Positions 9,327 to 18,494 of a stretch of DNA of 64,000 nt are shown here, in pieces. Position numbers and translations under genes: made by a program. The notes beneath the pieces are model-generated. The model worked only from the letters and a program-made list of their open reading frames with translations. It did not search any database and had not been told where the DNA came from. The stretch comes from Bog-756 sp963734395. GTDB taxonomy: Bacteria > Actinomycetota > Acidimicrobiia > Acidimicrobiales > RAAP-2. Every line of letters begins with the position of its first letter. The first letter of the stretch is position 1. The stretch lies in NCBI GenBank assembly GCA_963734395.1, contig CAVTGY010000002.1:62001-126000 (forward strand). Reading direction: 5' to 3'.

Positions 9327-10230
9327 ATGCGCAGCCTGCTCAAGGCCCGGGTACGCGGCACCCGCCGCTTTGGTGATGGGTGTCGGCATCGTGGGCCTGC
9401 TCGCCTTCTCGCCGGGTATGGCGCCGGCCGACGCGACGCCCACCACCACCCTGCCGCCGCTCACCGCCACCACCTCCACCACCACCCCGATCGGCCAGCG
9501 GTCGACCCCGAGCGTGTCCAGTGTGCTGGCCAACCGAGCGCCCTCCAATCAGACCGGCATCTACAACGTCGAGCTCCCCGCTTCCCTGATCGCCCCGGGG
9601 CAGGCGCTGTTTGCCGCCAACTGCTCGAGCTGCCACGGGCCCGAGGCCCTTGGAACGGTCCGGGCGCCCCCGCTCCAGGGGCTGGGGGCGGGAACCGTCG
9701 ACTTCTGGGTGTCCACCGGTCGGATGCCGCTGGCCAACTCCAGCGTCCAGGCCACTCGCAAGCCACCCCGGTTCAACCGCCTGCAGACCCTGGAGATCGC
9801 GGCCTGGGTGCAGTCCCTCACCCCGGGGGTGGGAGTGCCGGTGCCGCTGGTCAACACCAGCGGCGCCGACCTCGAGTCCGGCGGCACCCTGTTCACCCTC
9901 AACTGCGCGGCCTGCCACACCATCACCGGCGCCGGTGACGCGCTGATGGACGGTGCCTACGCGCCCAGCCTCCACCTGGCCACCCCCACCCAGGTGGTCG
10001 AGGCCATCCGTTCCGGCCCCGGCAACATGCCCCACTTCGGTCCGGGCAACATCACCGACACCGAAGCCCGGGACATCTCCGCCTACGTGACCGGCGTTCT
10101 CCAGCACCCCGCCAACCCCGGCGGGGTCGGTCTGGGCGGGATCGGTCCGGTCGGCGAGGGCTTTGTCGGGCTTCTGGTCGGGGTGGGTGCGCTGATGCTC
10201 GTCTGCTTCTGGATCGGAGATCGAACGTGA
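9327..10230 (+). CDS. qcrC: dihaem cytochrome c subunit of the bcc complex, probable frameshift at its 5' end
   Basis: QcrC carries electrons from the bc complex to the aa3 oxidase. Two CxxCH haem sites are present, CSSCH (near 9627) and CAACH (near 9909), and a C-terminal membrane anchor (GFVGLLVGVGALMLVCFW). A Thr-rich spacer follows the N-terminal hydrophobic segment. The frame with the haem motifs opens only at a weak TTG (9370). An ATG at 9327 in another frame supplies a fitting positively charged start, MRSLLKARVRGTRR, which joins LVMGVGIVGLLAF if one t near 9370 is removed. The stop overlaps the qcrA GTG (GTGA). Confidence 0.88.
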
Positions 10231-11153
10231 GCGACGGCCCCCCCAGTCTCGAAGGGCCACTGCCGCCGGCCGCGCTGGACGACCCCCACCTGACGCCCTA
10301 CGCCAAGCACCCCGAACGGGCCCAGGCGGTGGCGGCGACCGCGATGGTGGTGGGATTCCTCGGTTTCATCGGATTCGGCGTGGCCTACTGGGAGGCGGCC
10401 AGCACCCAGTGGGAGGCCGTGACCCTCGGTGTCGGCTTGCTGTTCCTGGGCTTCGGGGTGACCGCCTGGGGCAAGTACCTGATGCCCCAGGGACCGTTCG
10501 TCGAGGAGCGACACGCCTTCCACTCCACCGAAGCCGAGCGGGAGGCGATGACCGCCGCGATCAACGAGCGAGGCGGCATGGTGGTCAAGCGCCGGAAATT
10601 GCTGGGCGGTCTGTTCCTGCTGGGATCGACGGCCATGGGGATCGTCCTCCTGTTCCCCTTGCTGCGGTCGCTCGGGCCCAAGCCGGGTGACACCCTCTTC
10701 CTGACCAACTGGAAGAAGGGGTCCACGCTGGTCACCATCGACGGGCGGGAGGTCACCTCCGACGACCTCGAAGTGGGTGGTGTGCTCACCGTCTTTCCCA
10801 AGGGATTCACCGGCTCGTCTCCCGACCAGGTGATCCTGCTCCGGCTCAGCCAGACCCTCCAGCGGCTCACGCCACCCGGACGCACCGACTGGGGTGTGCT
10901 GGGATACGTGGCCTACTCGAAGATGTGCACCCACCTCGGCTGCCCGGTCGGCCTCTACCAGGAGCAGACCCAGCAACTGGTTTGCCCGTGCCACCAGTCG
11001 ATCTTCAACGTGGTGGCCGGTGCGGTGCCCGAATTCGGTCCCGCCCCGCGGCCGCTGCCCCAGTTGCCGATCACCGTGGACGCCACGGGCACGCTGGTGG
11101 CAAAAGGCGGATTCAACCAGGCGGTCGGGCCCGGATTCTGGGAGCGCCCGTGA
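10227..11153 (+). CDS. qcrA: Rieske iron-sulfur subunit of the bcc complex
   Basis: This 308-residue protein has the long N-terminal region with three membrane helices that is typical of actinobacterial QcrA (VVGFLGFIGFGVAYW, LGVGLLFLGFGVTAWG, LLGGLFLLGSTAMGIVLLF). A C-terminal Rieske domain follows. The [2Fe-2S] ligands are C234, H236, C253 and H256 in CTHLGC and CPCH, with C239 and C255 as the probable disulfide. It is translationally coupled to qcrC upstream (GTGA) and qcrB downstream (GTGA at 11150-11153). The frame is intact. Confidence 0.96.
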   Translation: MSDGPPSLEGPLPPAALDDPHLTPYAKHPERAQAVAATAMVVGFLGFIGFGVAYWEAASTQWEAVTLGVGLLFLGFGVTAWGKYLMPQGPFVEERHAFHSTEAEREAMTAAINERGGMVVKRRKLLGGLFLLGSTAMGIVLLFPLLRSLGPKPGDTLFLTNWKKGSTLVTIDGREVTSDDLEVGGVLTVFPKGFTGSSPDQVILLRLSQTLQRLTPPGRTDWGVLGYVAYSKMCTHLGCPVGLYQEQTQQLVCPCHQSIFNVVAGAVPEFGPAPRPLPQLPITVDATGTLVAKGGFNQAVGPGFWERP

Positions 11154-12646
11154 TCGACAAGACCATCGACAAGTCGCTCCGCTGGGTAGACGATCGCCTG
11201 GGCGTGGCCAAGGGCGGTCGGACCTTCCTCGACAAGATCTTTCCCGACCACTGGTCGTTCATGCTCGGTGAGATCGCCCTCTATTCATTCGTCGTGCTGT
11301 TAGTCACCGGGGTGTTCCTCTCGCTCTATTACGTGCCGTCCGCCCACGAAATCGTCTACCAGGGCTCGTATCTCCCCCTGCGAGGTCAGAGAGTCTCCGA
11401 GGCCTACGCCTCCACCGTGGGACTCTCCTTCGACGTGCGGTCGGGTCTCCTGATGCGTCAGGCCCACCACTGGGCCGCCGACATCTTCCTCGGATCGATC
11501 GCTGTCCACATGGCTCGGGTGTTCTTCACCGGCGCATTCCGTAAGCCTCGGGAGTTCAACTGGATCGTCGGTGTGACCATGCTCATCCTGGGGATCGTCA
11601 ACGGATTCCTCGGCTACTCCCTCCCCGATGACCTGGTGTCCGGTACCGGGATCCGCATCGCCTACTCGATCATCGAATCGATCCCGTTGGTCGGCAGCTA
11701 CATCGCTTTCTTCCTCTTCGGGGGCAACTATCCCGGCAACGGGTTGATCATCCCCCGGTTCTTCATCATCCACGTGCTGATCGTTCCGTTGATACTGATC
11801 GGCCTGCTCGCTGCCCACCTCGGCCTGCTGGTCAAACAGAAGCACACCCAGTTCCCCGGCAAGGGGAAAACCGAACACAACGTGGTCGGATCCCCGATGT
11901 TCCCGACCTTCATGGCCAAGACCACCGGGTTCTTGTTCATGGTCAGCGCGTCCCTCTTCCTGTTGGGAGGCTTCGCCCAGATCAACCCGATCTGGCAGTT
12001 CGGCCAGTACGAGCCCTACCAGATCTCCTATGCCGTCCAGCCCGACTGGTACATGGGCTGGTTGGACGGCGCCCTGCGTATCATGCCCAGCTGGGAGTGG
12101 GTGGGTTGGGGCCACACCCTCCCACTCGAAGTCTTCTTGCCGGCGGTGATATTCCCGGGCATCATCTTCAACATCCTCATCGTCTGGCCGTTCATCGAGT
12201 CCCGCTACACCAAGGATCTGGCGTACCACAACCTCCTCGACCGCCCCCGTGACCGTCCGAAGAGGACCTCGGCCGGCGCCGCCATGCTCACCTTGCTGGG
12301 CATGACCTTCTTCGCGTCGTCCACCGACGTCATGGCCAACTTCTTCGAACTGCCGCTCAAGGATGTCCTGTGGTTCTTCCGTATCGCGGTGGTGGTGTCC
12401 CCGATCATCGCCTACGTGGTGACCTACAAGATCTGCCTCGAGATGCGGGCTGCCGAGGGCATCGGCAAGCGCAAACGGGCGGTGATCATCGCCCGGTCCG
12501 AAACCGGTGAGTACTCCACCGTCGAGACCGAGCCCCGGCCCGGTGACGGCTCCGCCGAGCTCGATGCCATTCCGGTGCCCACCTTCATCGACCTGGTTCC
12601 GCCCGAGTTGGCTACCGATGAGGGTGTGCGCCGGGTGATGCGCTGA
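11150..12646 (+). CDS. qcrB: cytochrome b subunit of the bcc complex
   Basis: QcrB holds the two b haems and the quinol sites. The 498-residue protein shows haem-ligand helices (MRQAHHWAADIFLGSIAVHMARVF split by helix turns; FFIIHVLIVPLILIGLLAAHLG), the quinol-site PDW in YAVQPDWYMGWLDGALR, and EW in MPSWEWVGWG. Extra C-terminal helices and a soluble tail ending DEGVRRVMR are as in mycobacterial QcrB. Start GTG 11150 overlaps the qcrA stop. It is the last gene of ctaE-qcrCAB and ends 64 bp before the convergent marR gene. Confidence 0.96.
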   Translation: MIDKTIDKSLRWVDDRLGVAKGGRTFLDKIFPDHWSFMLGEIALYSFVVLLVTGVFLSLYYVPSAHEIVYQGSYLPLRGQRVSEAYASTVGLSFDVRSGLLMRQAHHWAADIFLGSIAVHMARVFFTGAFRKPREFNWIVGVTMLILGIVNGFLGYSLPDDLVSGTGIRIAYSIIESIPLVGSYIAFFLFGGNYPGNGLIIPRFFIIHVLIVPLILIGLLAAHLGLLVKQKHTQFPGKGKTEHNVVGSPMFPTFMAKTTGFLFMVSASLFLLGGFAQINPIWQFGQYEPYQISYAVQPDWYMGWLDGALRIMPSWEWVGWGHTLPLEVFLPAVIFPGIIFNILIVWPFIESRYTKDLAYHNLLDRPRDRPKRTSAGAAMLTLLGMTFFASSTDVMANFFELPLKDVLWFFRIAVVVSPIIAYVVTYKICLEMRAAEGIGKRKRAVIIARSETGEYSTVETEPRPGDGSAELDAIPVPTFIDLVPPELATDEGVRRVMR

Positions 12647-12710
12647 GCGTCCTCCCCGCCGGCCACCCTCAGCCCGCACTGCCGCCACCACTCCTCCAAG
12701 CACTGACCCG

Positions 12711-13199
12711 CTAGGCGTCGAAGGGCGCGACGACACGACGGAGCAAATCGGCGAGGGTTGCTCGGGCATCGTCGTCCAGCGCACCGAGGATGGCGTCCTC
12801 CCGCGCGACCAGATCTTCGAGCGCGGCGTCTACCCGCCGACGACCAGCAGCGGTGAGTTGCACCCGCACCGAGCGGGCATCGGCGGGATCCGGCCGGCGA
12901 CGTACCAGCCCACGTTGTTCCAGATGGTCGATCCGATTGGTCATGGTGCCCGAGGTGACCATGGTCTGGGCGACCAGCTGGCCGGGGGAGAGCTGATGGG
13001 GAGGTTCGGAGCGGCGCAGTGCTGACAGCACGTCGAAGGTCCAGATCTCCAGATCGTGACGGGCGAGGACGGTCGTGCGCTGGCGATCGAGGTGACGGGC
13101 CAGACGGGTGACTCTGGACAGCACCTCGAGGGGGGAGCTGTCCACCTCCGGCAATGCCCGTCGCCACCCCGCGATCAGGTGGTCGACTTCGTCTTCCAT
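12711..13199 (-). CDS. MarR-family transcriptional regulator, likely repressor of aconitase
   Basis: This 162-residue winged-helix protein has SPGQLVAQTMVTSGTMTNRI as recognition helix region, followed by the wing RRRPDPADARSVRVQLTAAG that is typical of MarR proteins, and flanking dimerisation helices. It is divergent from acn, with 116 bp between the starts. Two identical-half-site palindromes TCTTGA-N2-TCAAGA lie in that gap (13253-13266 and 13285-13298), so it probably controls both itself and acn. The signal it senses is unknown. The frame is intact. Confidence 0.9.
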   Translation of the reverse strand: MEDEVDHLIAGWRRALPEVDSSPLEVLSRVTRLARHLDRQRTTVLARHDLEIWTFDVLSALRRSEPPHQLSPGQLVAQTMVTSGTMTNRIDHLEQRGLVRRRPDPADARSVRVQLTAAGRRRVDAALEDLVAREDAILGALDDDARATLADLLRRVVAPFDA

Positions 13200-13252
13200 C
13201 CCGCTTGGTCTTCCATTCCGTCCTCTGTTCCGGTCGCTGCCCCACCCTAACG

Positions 13253-13266
13253 TCTTGACATCAAGA
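13253..13266. promoter_or_regulatory. operator O1, likely MarR site
   Basis: The inverted repeat TCTTGA-CA-TCAAGA contains a perfect TTGACA -35 box (13255-13260) for acn. A dimer bound here would block sigma access. It uses the same half-sites as O2, with centres 32 bp apart (about three helical turns, so the same DNA face). Confidence 0.75.
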
Positions 13267-13283
13267 GGATCCAGGGATTACAT
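13255..13283 (+). promoter_or_regulatory. promoter of the aconitase gene
   Basis: A consensus -35 TTGACA (13255-13260) is followed after 17 bp by TTACAT (13278-13283) as -10; TACATA with an 18-bp spacer is equivalent. The -35 is inside operator O1 and the transcription start region is inside operator O2. A GAGGAG ribosome site (about 13303-13308) precedes ATG 13316. Confidence 0.6.
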
Positions 13284-13284
13284 A

Positions 13285-13298
13285 TCTTGATATCAAGA
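13285..13298. promoter_or_regulatory. operator O2, likely MarR site
   Basis: A perfect 14-bp palindrome TCTTGATATCAAGA lies just after the -10 of acn. It repeats the half-sites of O1, which makes chance unlikely in this GC-rich sequence. The pair is placed to repress acn and to cover the marR upstream region. Confidence 0.78.
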
Positions 13299-13315
13299 CA
13301 TAGAGGAGCACGACA

Positions 13316-15589
13316 ATGGTGGAGAGTTCGTCAACCCCGGTTTCGCTGGCCAAAGGGGTCTATGGCCGTTTGTCCGAACGGACCGTCCTCGGTCGGGAGC
13401 GGCTCGGCCGACCGATGACGTTGGCCGAAAAGGTGCTGGTCAACCATCTGCGCGATCCGGCCAACCAGCCGCTCGAGCGGGGGCTCAGCTACGCGGACTT
13501 CGACCCGGACCGGGTCGCTCTCCAAGATGCGCTCGCACAGATCGTGGCGCTGCAGTTCATGATTGCGGGCCTGGACAGGACCGTGTTGCCGACGACCGTC
13601 CATTGTGACCATCTGATCCAGGCCAAGGTTGGAGCCGCTGCCGATCTGCGAGTCGCCCTGGATGGGAACACCGAGGTCTACGAGTTCCTGCGGTCGTTCT
13701 GTGCCAAGTACGGGATCGGGTTCTGGAAGCCGGGCTCCGGGATCATCCACCAGGTCCTCCTCGAGAATTACGCCTTTCCCGGAGGAATGATGATCGGTAC
13801 CGACAGCCACACCCCGAACGCAGGAGGTTTGGGAATGATCGCCATCGGGGTGGGTGGCGGCGACGCCATCGACGCCATGACCGGGTTGGCCTTCAACGTG
13901 CGCTGGCCCAGGCTGATCGGTGTGCACCTGAGCGGATCGCTGTCGGGGTGGACCACGCCCAAGGACGTGATCCTCGAGGTGGCCAGCGTGTTGACGGTCA
14001 GCGGCGGCACCGGTTCCATCGTCGAGTACCTGGGCCCGGGTGCCGACACCATCTCGGCCACCGGCAAGGCAACGATCTGCAATATGGGGGCCGAAATCGG
14101 AGCCACCACGTCGCTCTTCCCCTACGACGAGGCCACCGCCGACTATCTGAGGGTCACCCGGCGCGCCGAGATGGCCGATGCTGCCGACCAGGTTGCCGGT
14201 GATCTGCGCGCCGATCGGGAGGTGGCGGCCGACCCCCGACGGTTCTTCGATGAGGTCATCGAGATCGACCTTTCCACCCTGCAGCCGATGATCAATGGCC
14301 CCGACTCACCCGATCTCGCCCACCCGGTCGATGAGATCGGCGCCTGGGTTGGTGAGAACGGTGTGCCCAGCGAGATCTCCGCGGCCCTGATCGGCTCCTG
14401 CACCAACTCGTCCTACGAGGACATCACCCGGGCTGCGTCCATTGCGCGGCAGGCATCGGCCCAGGGTCTGCGGACCAAGTCGAAGCTGTTCATCACGCCC
14501 GGCTCGGAGCAGGTGCGTGCCACTATCGAGCGCGACGGGCTGCTGGCCGACCTGGAGGCCATCGGCGGCACCGTCTTCGCCAACGCCTGCGGCCCCTGTA
14601 TCGGTCAGTGGGACCGCACCGACATCGATACGACAATCCCGAATACCATCCTCAACAGCTTCAATCGCAACTTCCCCAAACGCAACGACGGCAGTGCCAA
14701 CACCAAGGCCTTCGTGACGTCACCGGACATGGTGGTGGCCTATTCGCTGGCCGGAACGCTCGATTTCAATCCGCTGGTCGATGCCATACGGTCGGAATCG
14801 GGCAGCTGGGTTCGTCTCGAGGCGCCCGTGGGCCGCGACCTGCCTCCCGAGGGCTTCGACCCAGGTGGGGACGGGTTTCTCCCCGCCCCGGACGAGAGTT
14901 CCGGTATCGAAATAGTCATCTCGCCCACCTCCGATCGGTTGCAGTCACTGACCCCGTTTCCGGCCTGGGACGGGTGCGACTACATCGACCTGCCGGTGCT
15001 GGTCAAGGCGACCGGCAAGTGCACCACCGATCACATCTCTGCTGCCGGCCCCTGGCTCACCTACCGCGGTCACCTCGAGAACATCTCCGGCAACCTGTTC
15101 CTCGGGGTGAACAACGCGTTCACCGGGACGGTAGGTCAGGGCAAGGATCCACTCGACGGCCTGGTTCGATCCCTCCCCGACATCGCCAAGCATCTTGCCG
15201 AACAGGGCGTGCGCTGGTGTGCAGTGGGTGACCAGAACTATGGCGAAGGCTCATCACGCGAGCATGCGGCGATGGAGCCGCGCTATCGAGGAGGCGTGGT
15301 CATCCTCGCCCGATCCTTCGCCCGGATCCACGAGACCAACCTGAAGAAACAGGGCCTGTTGCCCCTGACCTTCGCCGATCCGTCCACCTACGACATGATC
15401 GATCCGGACGACCGAATCAGCGTGCTCGGTCTGTCCTCGCTCGCACCTGATCGATCGTTGGGTTGCCGCATCACCAAGCCCCACGGTCGGTCCATCGAAT
15501 TCGAGTGCGCCCATACATTCAGTGCGGGCCAGATCGATTGGTTCAAGGCGGGTAGCGCGCTCAACATCATCCGTGGCAGGGACCACTGA
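13316..15589 (+). CDS. acn: aconitate hydratase, mitochondrial-type
   Basis: Aconitase interconverts citrate and isocitrate in the TCA cycle. The 757-residue length and the sequence resemble the mitochondrial-type enzyme rather than the longer AcnA/IRP type usual in Actinobacteria. [4Fe-4S] ligands are C362 (GSCTNSSYED), C425 and C428 (ACGPCIGQW). Other marks are GTDSHTPNAGGLGM, SFNRNFPKRNDG and the swivel-domain GDQNYGEGSSREHAA. The start ATG follows a GAGGAG ribosome site. The gene stands alone behind a promoter with two MarR-type operators, so it appears to be individually repressed. Confidence 0.95.
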   Translation: MVESSSTPVSLAKGVYGRLSERTVLGRERLGRPMTLAEKVLVNHLRDPANQPLERGLSYADFDPDRVALQDALAQIVALQFMIAGLDRTVLPTTVHCDHLIQAKVGAAADLRVALDGNTEVYEFLRSFCAKYGIGFWKPGSGIIHQVLLENYAFPGGMMIGTDSHTPNAGGLGMIAIGVGGGDAIDAMTGLAFNVRWPRLIGVHLSGSLSGWTTPKDVILEVASVLTVSGGTGSIVEYLGPGADTISATGKATICNMGAEIGATTSLFPYDEATADYLRVTRRAEMADAADQVAGDLRADREVAADPRRFFDEVIEIDLSTLQPMINGPDSPDLAHPVDEIGAWVGENGVPSEISAALIGSCTNSSYEDITRAASIARQASAQGLRTKSKLFITPGSEQVRATIERDGLLADLEAIGGTVFANACGPCIGQWDRTDIDTTIPNTILNSFNRNFPKRNDGSANTKAFVTSPDMVVAYSLAGTLDFNPLVDAIRSESGSWVRLEAPVGRDLPPEGFDPGGDGFLPAPDESSGIEIVISPTSDRLQSLTPFPAWDGCDYIDLPVLVKATGKCTTDHISAAGPWLTYRGHLENISGNLFLGVNNAFTGTVGQGKDPLDGLVRSLPDIAKHLAEQGVRWCAVGDQNYGEGSSREHAAMEPRYRGGVVILARSFARIHETNLKKQGLLPLTFADPSTYDMIDPDDRISVLGLSSLAPDRSLGCRITKPHGRSIEFECAHTFSAGQIDWFKAGSALNIIRGRDH

Positions 15590-15618
15590 GCCGGCGGCAG
15601 TGCCTTTTGGGCCGATGG

Positions 15619-16245
15619 TCAGCCCGGCTTGATGGCGGTCCCTTTGTAGAGGTAGTTCCACGGTTTCATCGTGCGGGGGCCATTCATCCATTCGTTTCTC
15701 AGCTCGATCATCTCGAAACCCGCCTGGCCCACCAAACGGTCAATCGGCCGATTGAGATTGCACCCGCCGGCAAAGCGTTGTTGCCAGCCATTGAAGCGTT
15801 GCTGTTTGGCGGCGACGTCCGGGTCGTCGGCCAGCCCGTGCTCGAGAAAGTGGATCTGACCACCGGGACGCAGGACCCGTATCAGTTCGTCGAGGGCCTG
15901 GCTGCAATCGGGAATCGTGCACAGGGTGAAGGTGCTCAGCGCGGCGTCGACGGACTCGTCGTCCAGCTGGAGCTCCTGTCCGTCCAGGCCCACGTACCGG
16001 ACCGAAACCGGTGACCTGTAGATCCGCTTTGCACCGAGCTTGCGCCCCGTGGAGGAAGGCTCGACGGCAAAGACGCTGCTGACCTCGACAGGATAGAGAG
16101 GAACGTTCAGCCCGGATCCGAAGCCGATCTCGACGACGGAGCCGCCAAGGCCGGTGAGCACGTCCTCCCGATGCCGACGGACTTCCCGAGTGCCGAGGAG
16201 AACGTCGATGACCCGGGGCAGGAGGTGGTTCTCCCACAGACCCAT
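15619..16245 (-). CDS. class I SAM-dependent methyltransferase
   Basis: The 208-residue protein has motif I VVEIGFGSGLNVPLYP near residues 37-52, the acidic beta2 FAVEPSSTGRKL, and post-motif LSTFTLCTIPDCSQALDELIRVLRPGGQIHFLEHG, as in UbiE/COQ5-like and METTL7-like small-molecule methyltransferases. The substrate is unknown. It lies 51 bp after ctaF on the same strand and may be the last gene of ctaC-ctaD-ctaF. It converges on acn with a 29-bp gap. The frame is intact. Confidence 0.85.
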   Translation of the reverse strand: MGLWENHLLPRVIDVLLGTREVRRHREDVLTGLGGSVVEIGFGSGLNVPLYPVEVSSVFAVEPSSTGRKLGAKRIYRSPVSVRYVGLDGQELQLDDESVDAALSTFTLCTIPDCSQALDELIRVLRPGGQIHFLEHGLADDPDVAAKQQRFNGWQQRFAGGCNLNRPIDRLVGQAGFEMIELRNEWMNGPRTMKPWNYLYKGTAIKPG

Positions 16246-16296
16246 GCCCGAGTGTAGGACGGCGAGCCCGACCTCACCCGGTTGCCGATGGTGGGG

Positions 16297-16728
16297 TCAG
16301 ACCGTGTCGCCCTGTGGGCTTTCGACGGCGGCCCCGACCGCGGTGCCGCCCCGTCGGCTCTCGACGGTGGCCCCGATGGCTCCCGACAGGATCAGCGTGG
16401 CGGCCATCGGTGCCAGCCACAGCCCGAACACGAAGGTCAGCACCGTGAAGAGCGCTCCCATTCCGAGGATGAAGGGCCAGATGCTGGAGCTGGGGAACGA
16501 CTCGACGGCGCCGGCTCCTTCAGCGATGTCCGCCTGTGGGTCGTCGTCGGCTTGCGGCTTCATCTTGGCCGACCACCACAGGTAGTAGGAGCCGGGGAAC
16601 AGGCCGAGCAGCGCAGTGCCGATCAGCATCAGGAATCCACCGTCTTCATAGCTGCTGAACCAGTAGACGAGGCCGATGATGCCGAAGAAGACACCGAGCC
16701 CGGCAAGGAAGAGCCCGTAGACCCTCAC
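16297..16728 (-). CDS. ctaF: cytochrome c oxidase subunit IV, actinobacterial type
   Basis: This 143-residue membrane protein has two N-terminal helices (LFLAGLGVFFGIIGLVYWF, GGFLMLIGTALLGLFPGSYYLW), an acidic loop, and two more helices (FILGMGALFTVLTFVFGLWL, ATLILSGAIG). The pattern and its 4-bp overlap with the ctaD stop identify the small actinobacterial subunit IV of the aa3 oxidase. It has no redox centre and is thought to stabilise the complex. The tail after residue 125 is hydrophilic and variable. Confidence 0.9.
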   Translation of the reverse strand: MRVYGLFLAGLGVFFGIIGLVYWFSSYEDGGFLMLIGTALLGLFPGSYYLWWSAKMKPQADDDPQADIAEGAGAVESFPSSSIWPFILGMGALFTVLTFVFGLWLAPMAATLILSGAIGATVESRRGGTAVGAAVESPQGDTV

Positions 16729-18494
16729 GAGCTGGCCCCGACCTTCTCATCCTCCGAAGGCGTGTCCGACGGCTTCACCGGACGGCCGGTGTGAATGGTT
16801 CGGTGCTCGGGATGGTTGTAATCCCAGGTAGGTCGCTCCGAGCGGATCGGGGGCAGGTGGCTGTAGTTGTGGTGAGGTGGCGGTGAGGAGGTGAACCACT
16901 CGAGGGTGTGGCCGTCCCAGGGGTTGTCGCCGGCCGGGATCGGGTGCCGCCATGAGATGTACAGGTTGTACAGGAAGAAGAGGAACGAGGCCCCGATGAT
17001 GAAGGCGCCCACCGTCGAGATCACGTTGAGTGTGGTCCACCCGTTGGTCGGCAGATAAGCGGCCACCCGTCGGGGCATGCCGTCGAGGCCGAGGACGTAC
17101 TGAGGCATGAAGGTCACCCAAAACCCGATGAACAGACCCCAGAAGTGGAGCTTGCCCAGGTTGTCCCGCAGCATGCGCCCGAACATCTTGGGGTACCAGA
17201 AATAGAAGCCGGCAAACCCGGCAAAGACCGCCGTTCCGATCAGCACCTGGTGGAAGTGGGCCACCACGAAGTAGGTGTCGTGGGTCATGAAGTCGACAGG
17301 GGGCGAGGCGAGGAGCACGCCAGTCACCCCACCCATCAGGAAGGCGAAGAGGAATCCGATGGAGAAGAGCATCGGGGTCTGGAAGCTCAGCTGGCCTCCC
17401 CACATGGTGCCGATCCAGTTGAAGAACTTGATCCCGGTGGGGATGGCGATCATGTAGGACAGCAGCGAGAAGAACGGCAGCAGCACCACACCGGTGGTGA
17501 ACATGTGGTGGGCCCACACCCCGGTGGACAGGGCGGCGATGGACATGGTGGCGAAGACCATCCCCTTGTAGCCGAAGAGCGGCTTCCGGGAGAACACCGG
17601 GATGATGTCGGTGACCATGCCGAAATAGGGCAGCGCCAGGATGTACACCTCGGGATGCCCGAAGAACCAGAACAGGTTCTGCCACAGCACCGGGACGCCT
17701 CCTCCCTGCACGGTGAAGATGTGGGTACCGAAATGGCGGTCGCAGAAGAGCATGACCACCGCGCCGAACAGGACCGGGAAGGCGATCAGGATGAGGATGG
17801 CGGTGACCAGCATGTTCCACGAGAAGATGGGCACCCGGAACATGGTCATCCCCGGGGCCCGGAGGTAGAAGATGGTGGCGCACAGGTTTACCCCGGTGAA
17901 GATGGCTGAGAATCCGGTGAGGGCCAGGGCCATGAGCCAGAGGTCGGCCCCGGCTCCGGGTGAGTTGGTGGCGTTGGACAGTGGCGCATAGGACACCCAG
18001 CCGAAGCTGGCGGCGCCGCCGGCCACCAGGAATCCGGACATCATGGTGATCGATCCGCCCAGGTAGAGCCAGTAGGAAAGGGCATTCAGGCGGGGAAAGG
18101 CCATGTCCGGTGCGCCCACCTGGAGCGGCACGATGTAGTTGGCCAGACCTCCGAAGGCGAAGGGCCCGGCAAACAGGTAGAGCATGAGGCTGCCGTGCAT
18201 GGTGAACAGCTCGTTGTAGGTCTGGAACGAGACCAGCGAGGCGGTGGGCGTGGTGAGTTGGGCCCGGATGACCAGGGCCATGATGCCGGCGATGAAGAAG
18301 AGCACCAACGAGGTGATCATGTAGCTCTTGCCGATCACCTTGTGGTCGGTGGAGGTAAGCCAGTTGAGGATCCCGGTGGGACCCTCGTGGTGGGCGTGAC
18401 CGTCCTCCCCATGGTGCGGAGCGGGAGCGTGCCCGTCGGGACCACCCGGCTCCTCCGGAGAGATCAGCTCAGGGGGCTCGATCGTGGTGGTCAT
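16725..18494 (-). CDS. ctaD: cytochrome c oxidase subunit I
   Basis: The catalytic subunit of aa3 oxidase holds haem a, haem a3 and CuB. The 589-residue protein has the 12-helix haem-copper core, the haem a ligand in FTMHGSLMLYLF, CuB ligand region WFFGHPEVYILALPYFGM with the His-Tyr cross-link pair, GVWAHHMFTTG, the K-channel area, and FVVAHFHQVLIGTAVF with haem ligands. The first 40 residues are His-rich (HAPAPHHGEDGHAHHEG), which is unusual and could bind metal. Its start overlaps the ctaC stop and its stop overlaps the ctaF start. The frame is intact. Confidence 0.97.
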   Translation of the reverse strand: MTTTIEPPELISPEEPGGPDGHAPAPHHGEDGHAHHEGPTGILNWLTSTDHKVIGKSYMITSLVLFFIAGIMALVIRAQLTTPTASLVSFQTYNELFTMHGSLMLYLFAGPFAFGGLANYIVPLQVGAPDMAFPRLNALSYWLYLGGSITMMSGFLVAGGAASFGWVSYAPLSNATNSPGAGADLWLMALALTGFSAIFTGVNLCATIFYLRAPGMTMFRVPIFSWNMLVTAILILIAFPVLFGAVVMLFCDRHFGTHIFTVQGGGVPVLWQNLFWFFGHPEVYILALPYFGMVTDIIPVFSRKPLFGYKGMVFATMSIAALSTGVWAHHMFTTGVVLLPFFSLLSYMIAIPTGIKFFNWIGTMWGGQLSFQTPMLFSIGFLFAFLMGGVTGVLLASPPVDFMTHDTYFVVAHFHQVLIGTAVFAGFAGFYFWYPKMFGRMLRDNLGKLHFWGLFIGFWVTFMPQYVLGLDGMPRRVAAYLPTNGWTTLNVISTVGAFIIGASFLFFLYNLYISWRHPIPAGDNPWDGHTLEWFTSSPPPHHNYSHLPPIRSERPTWDYNHPEHRTIHTGRPVKPSDTPSEDEKVGASS

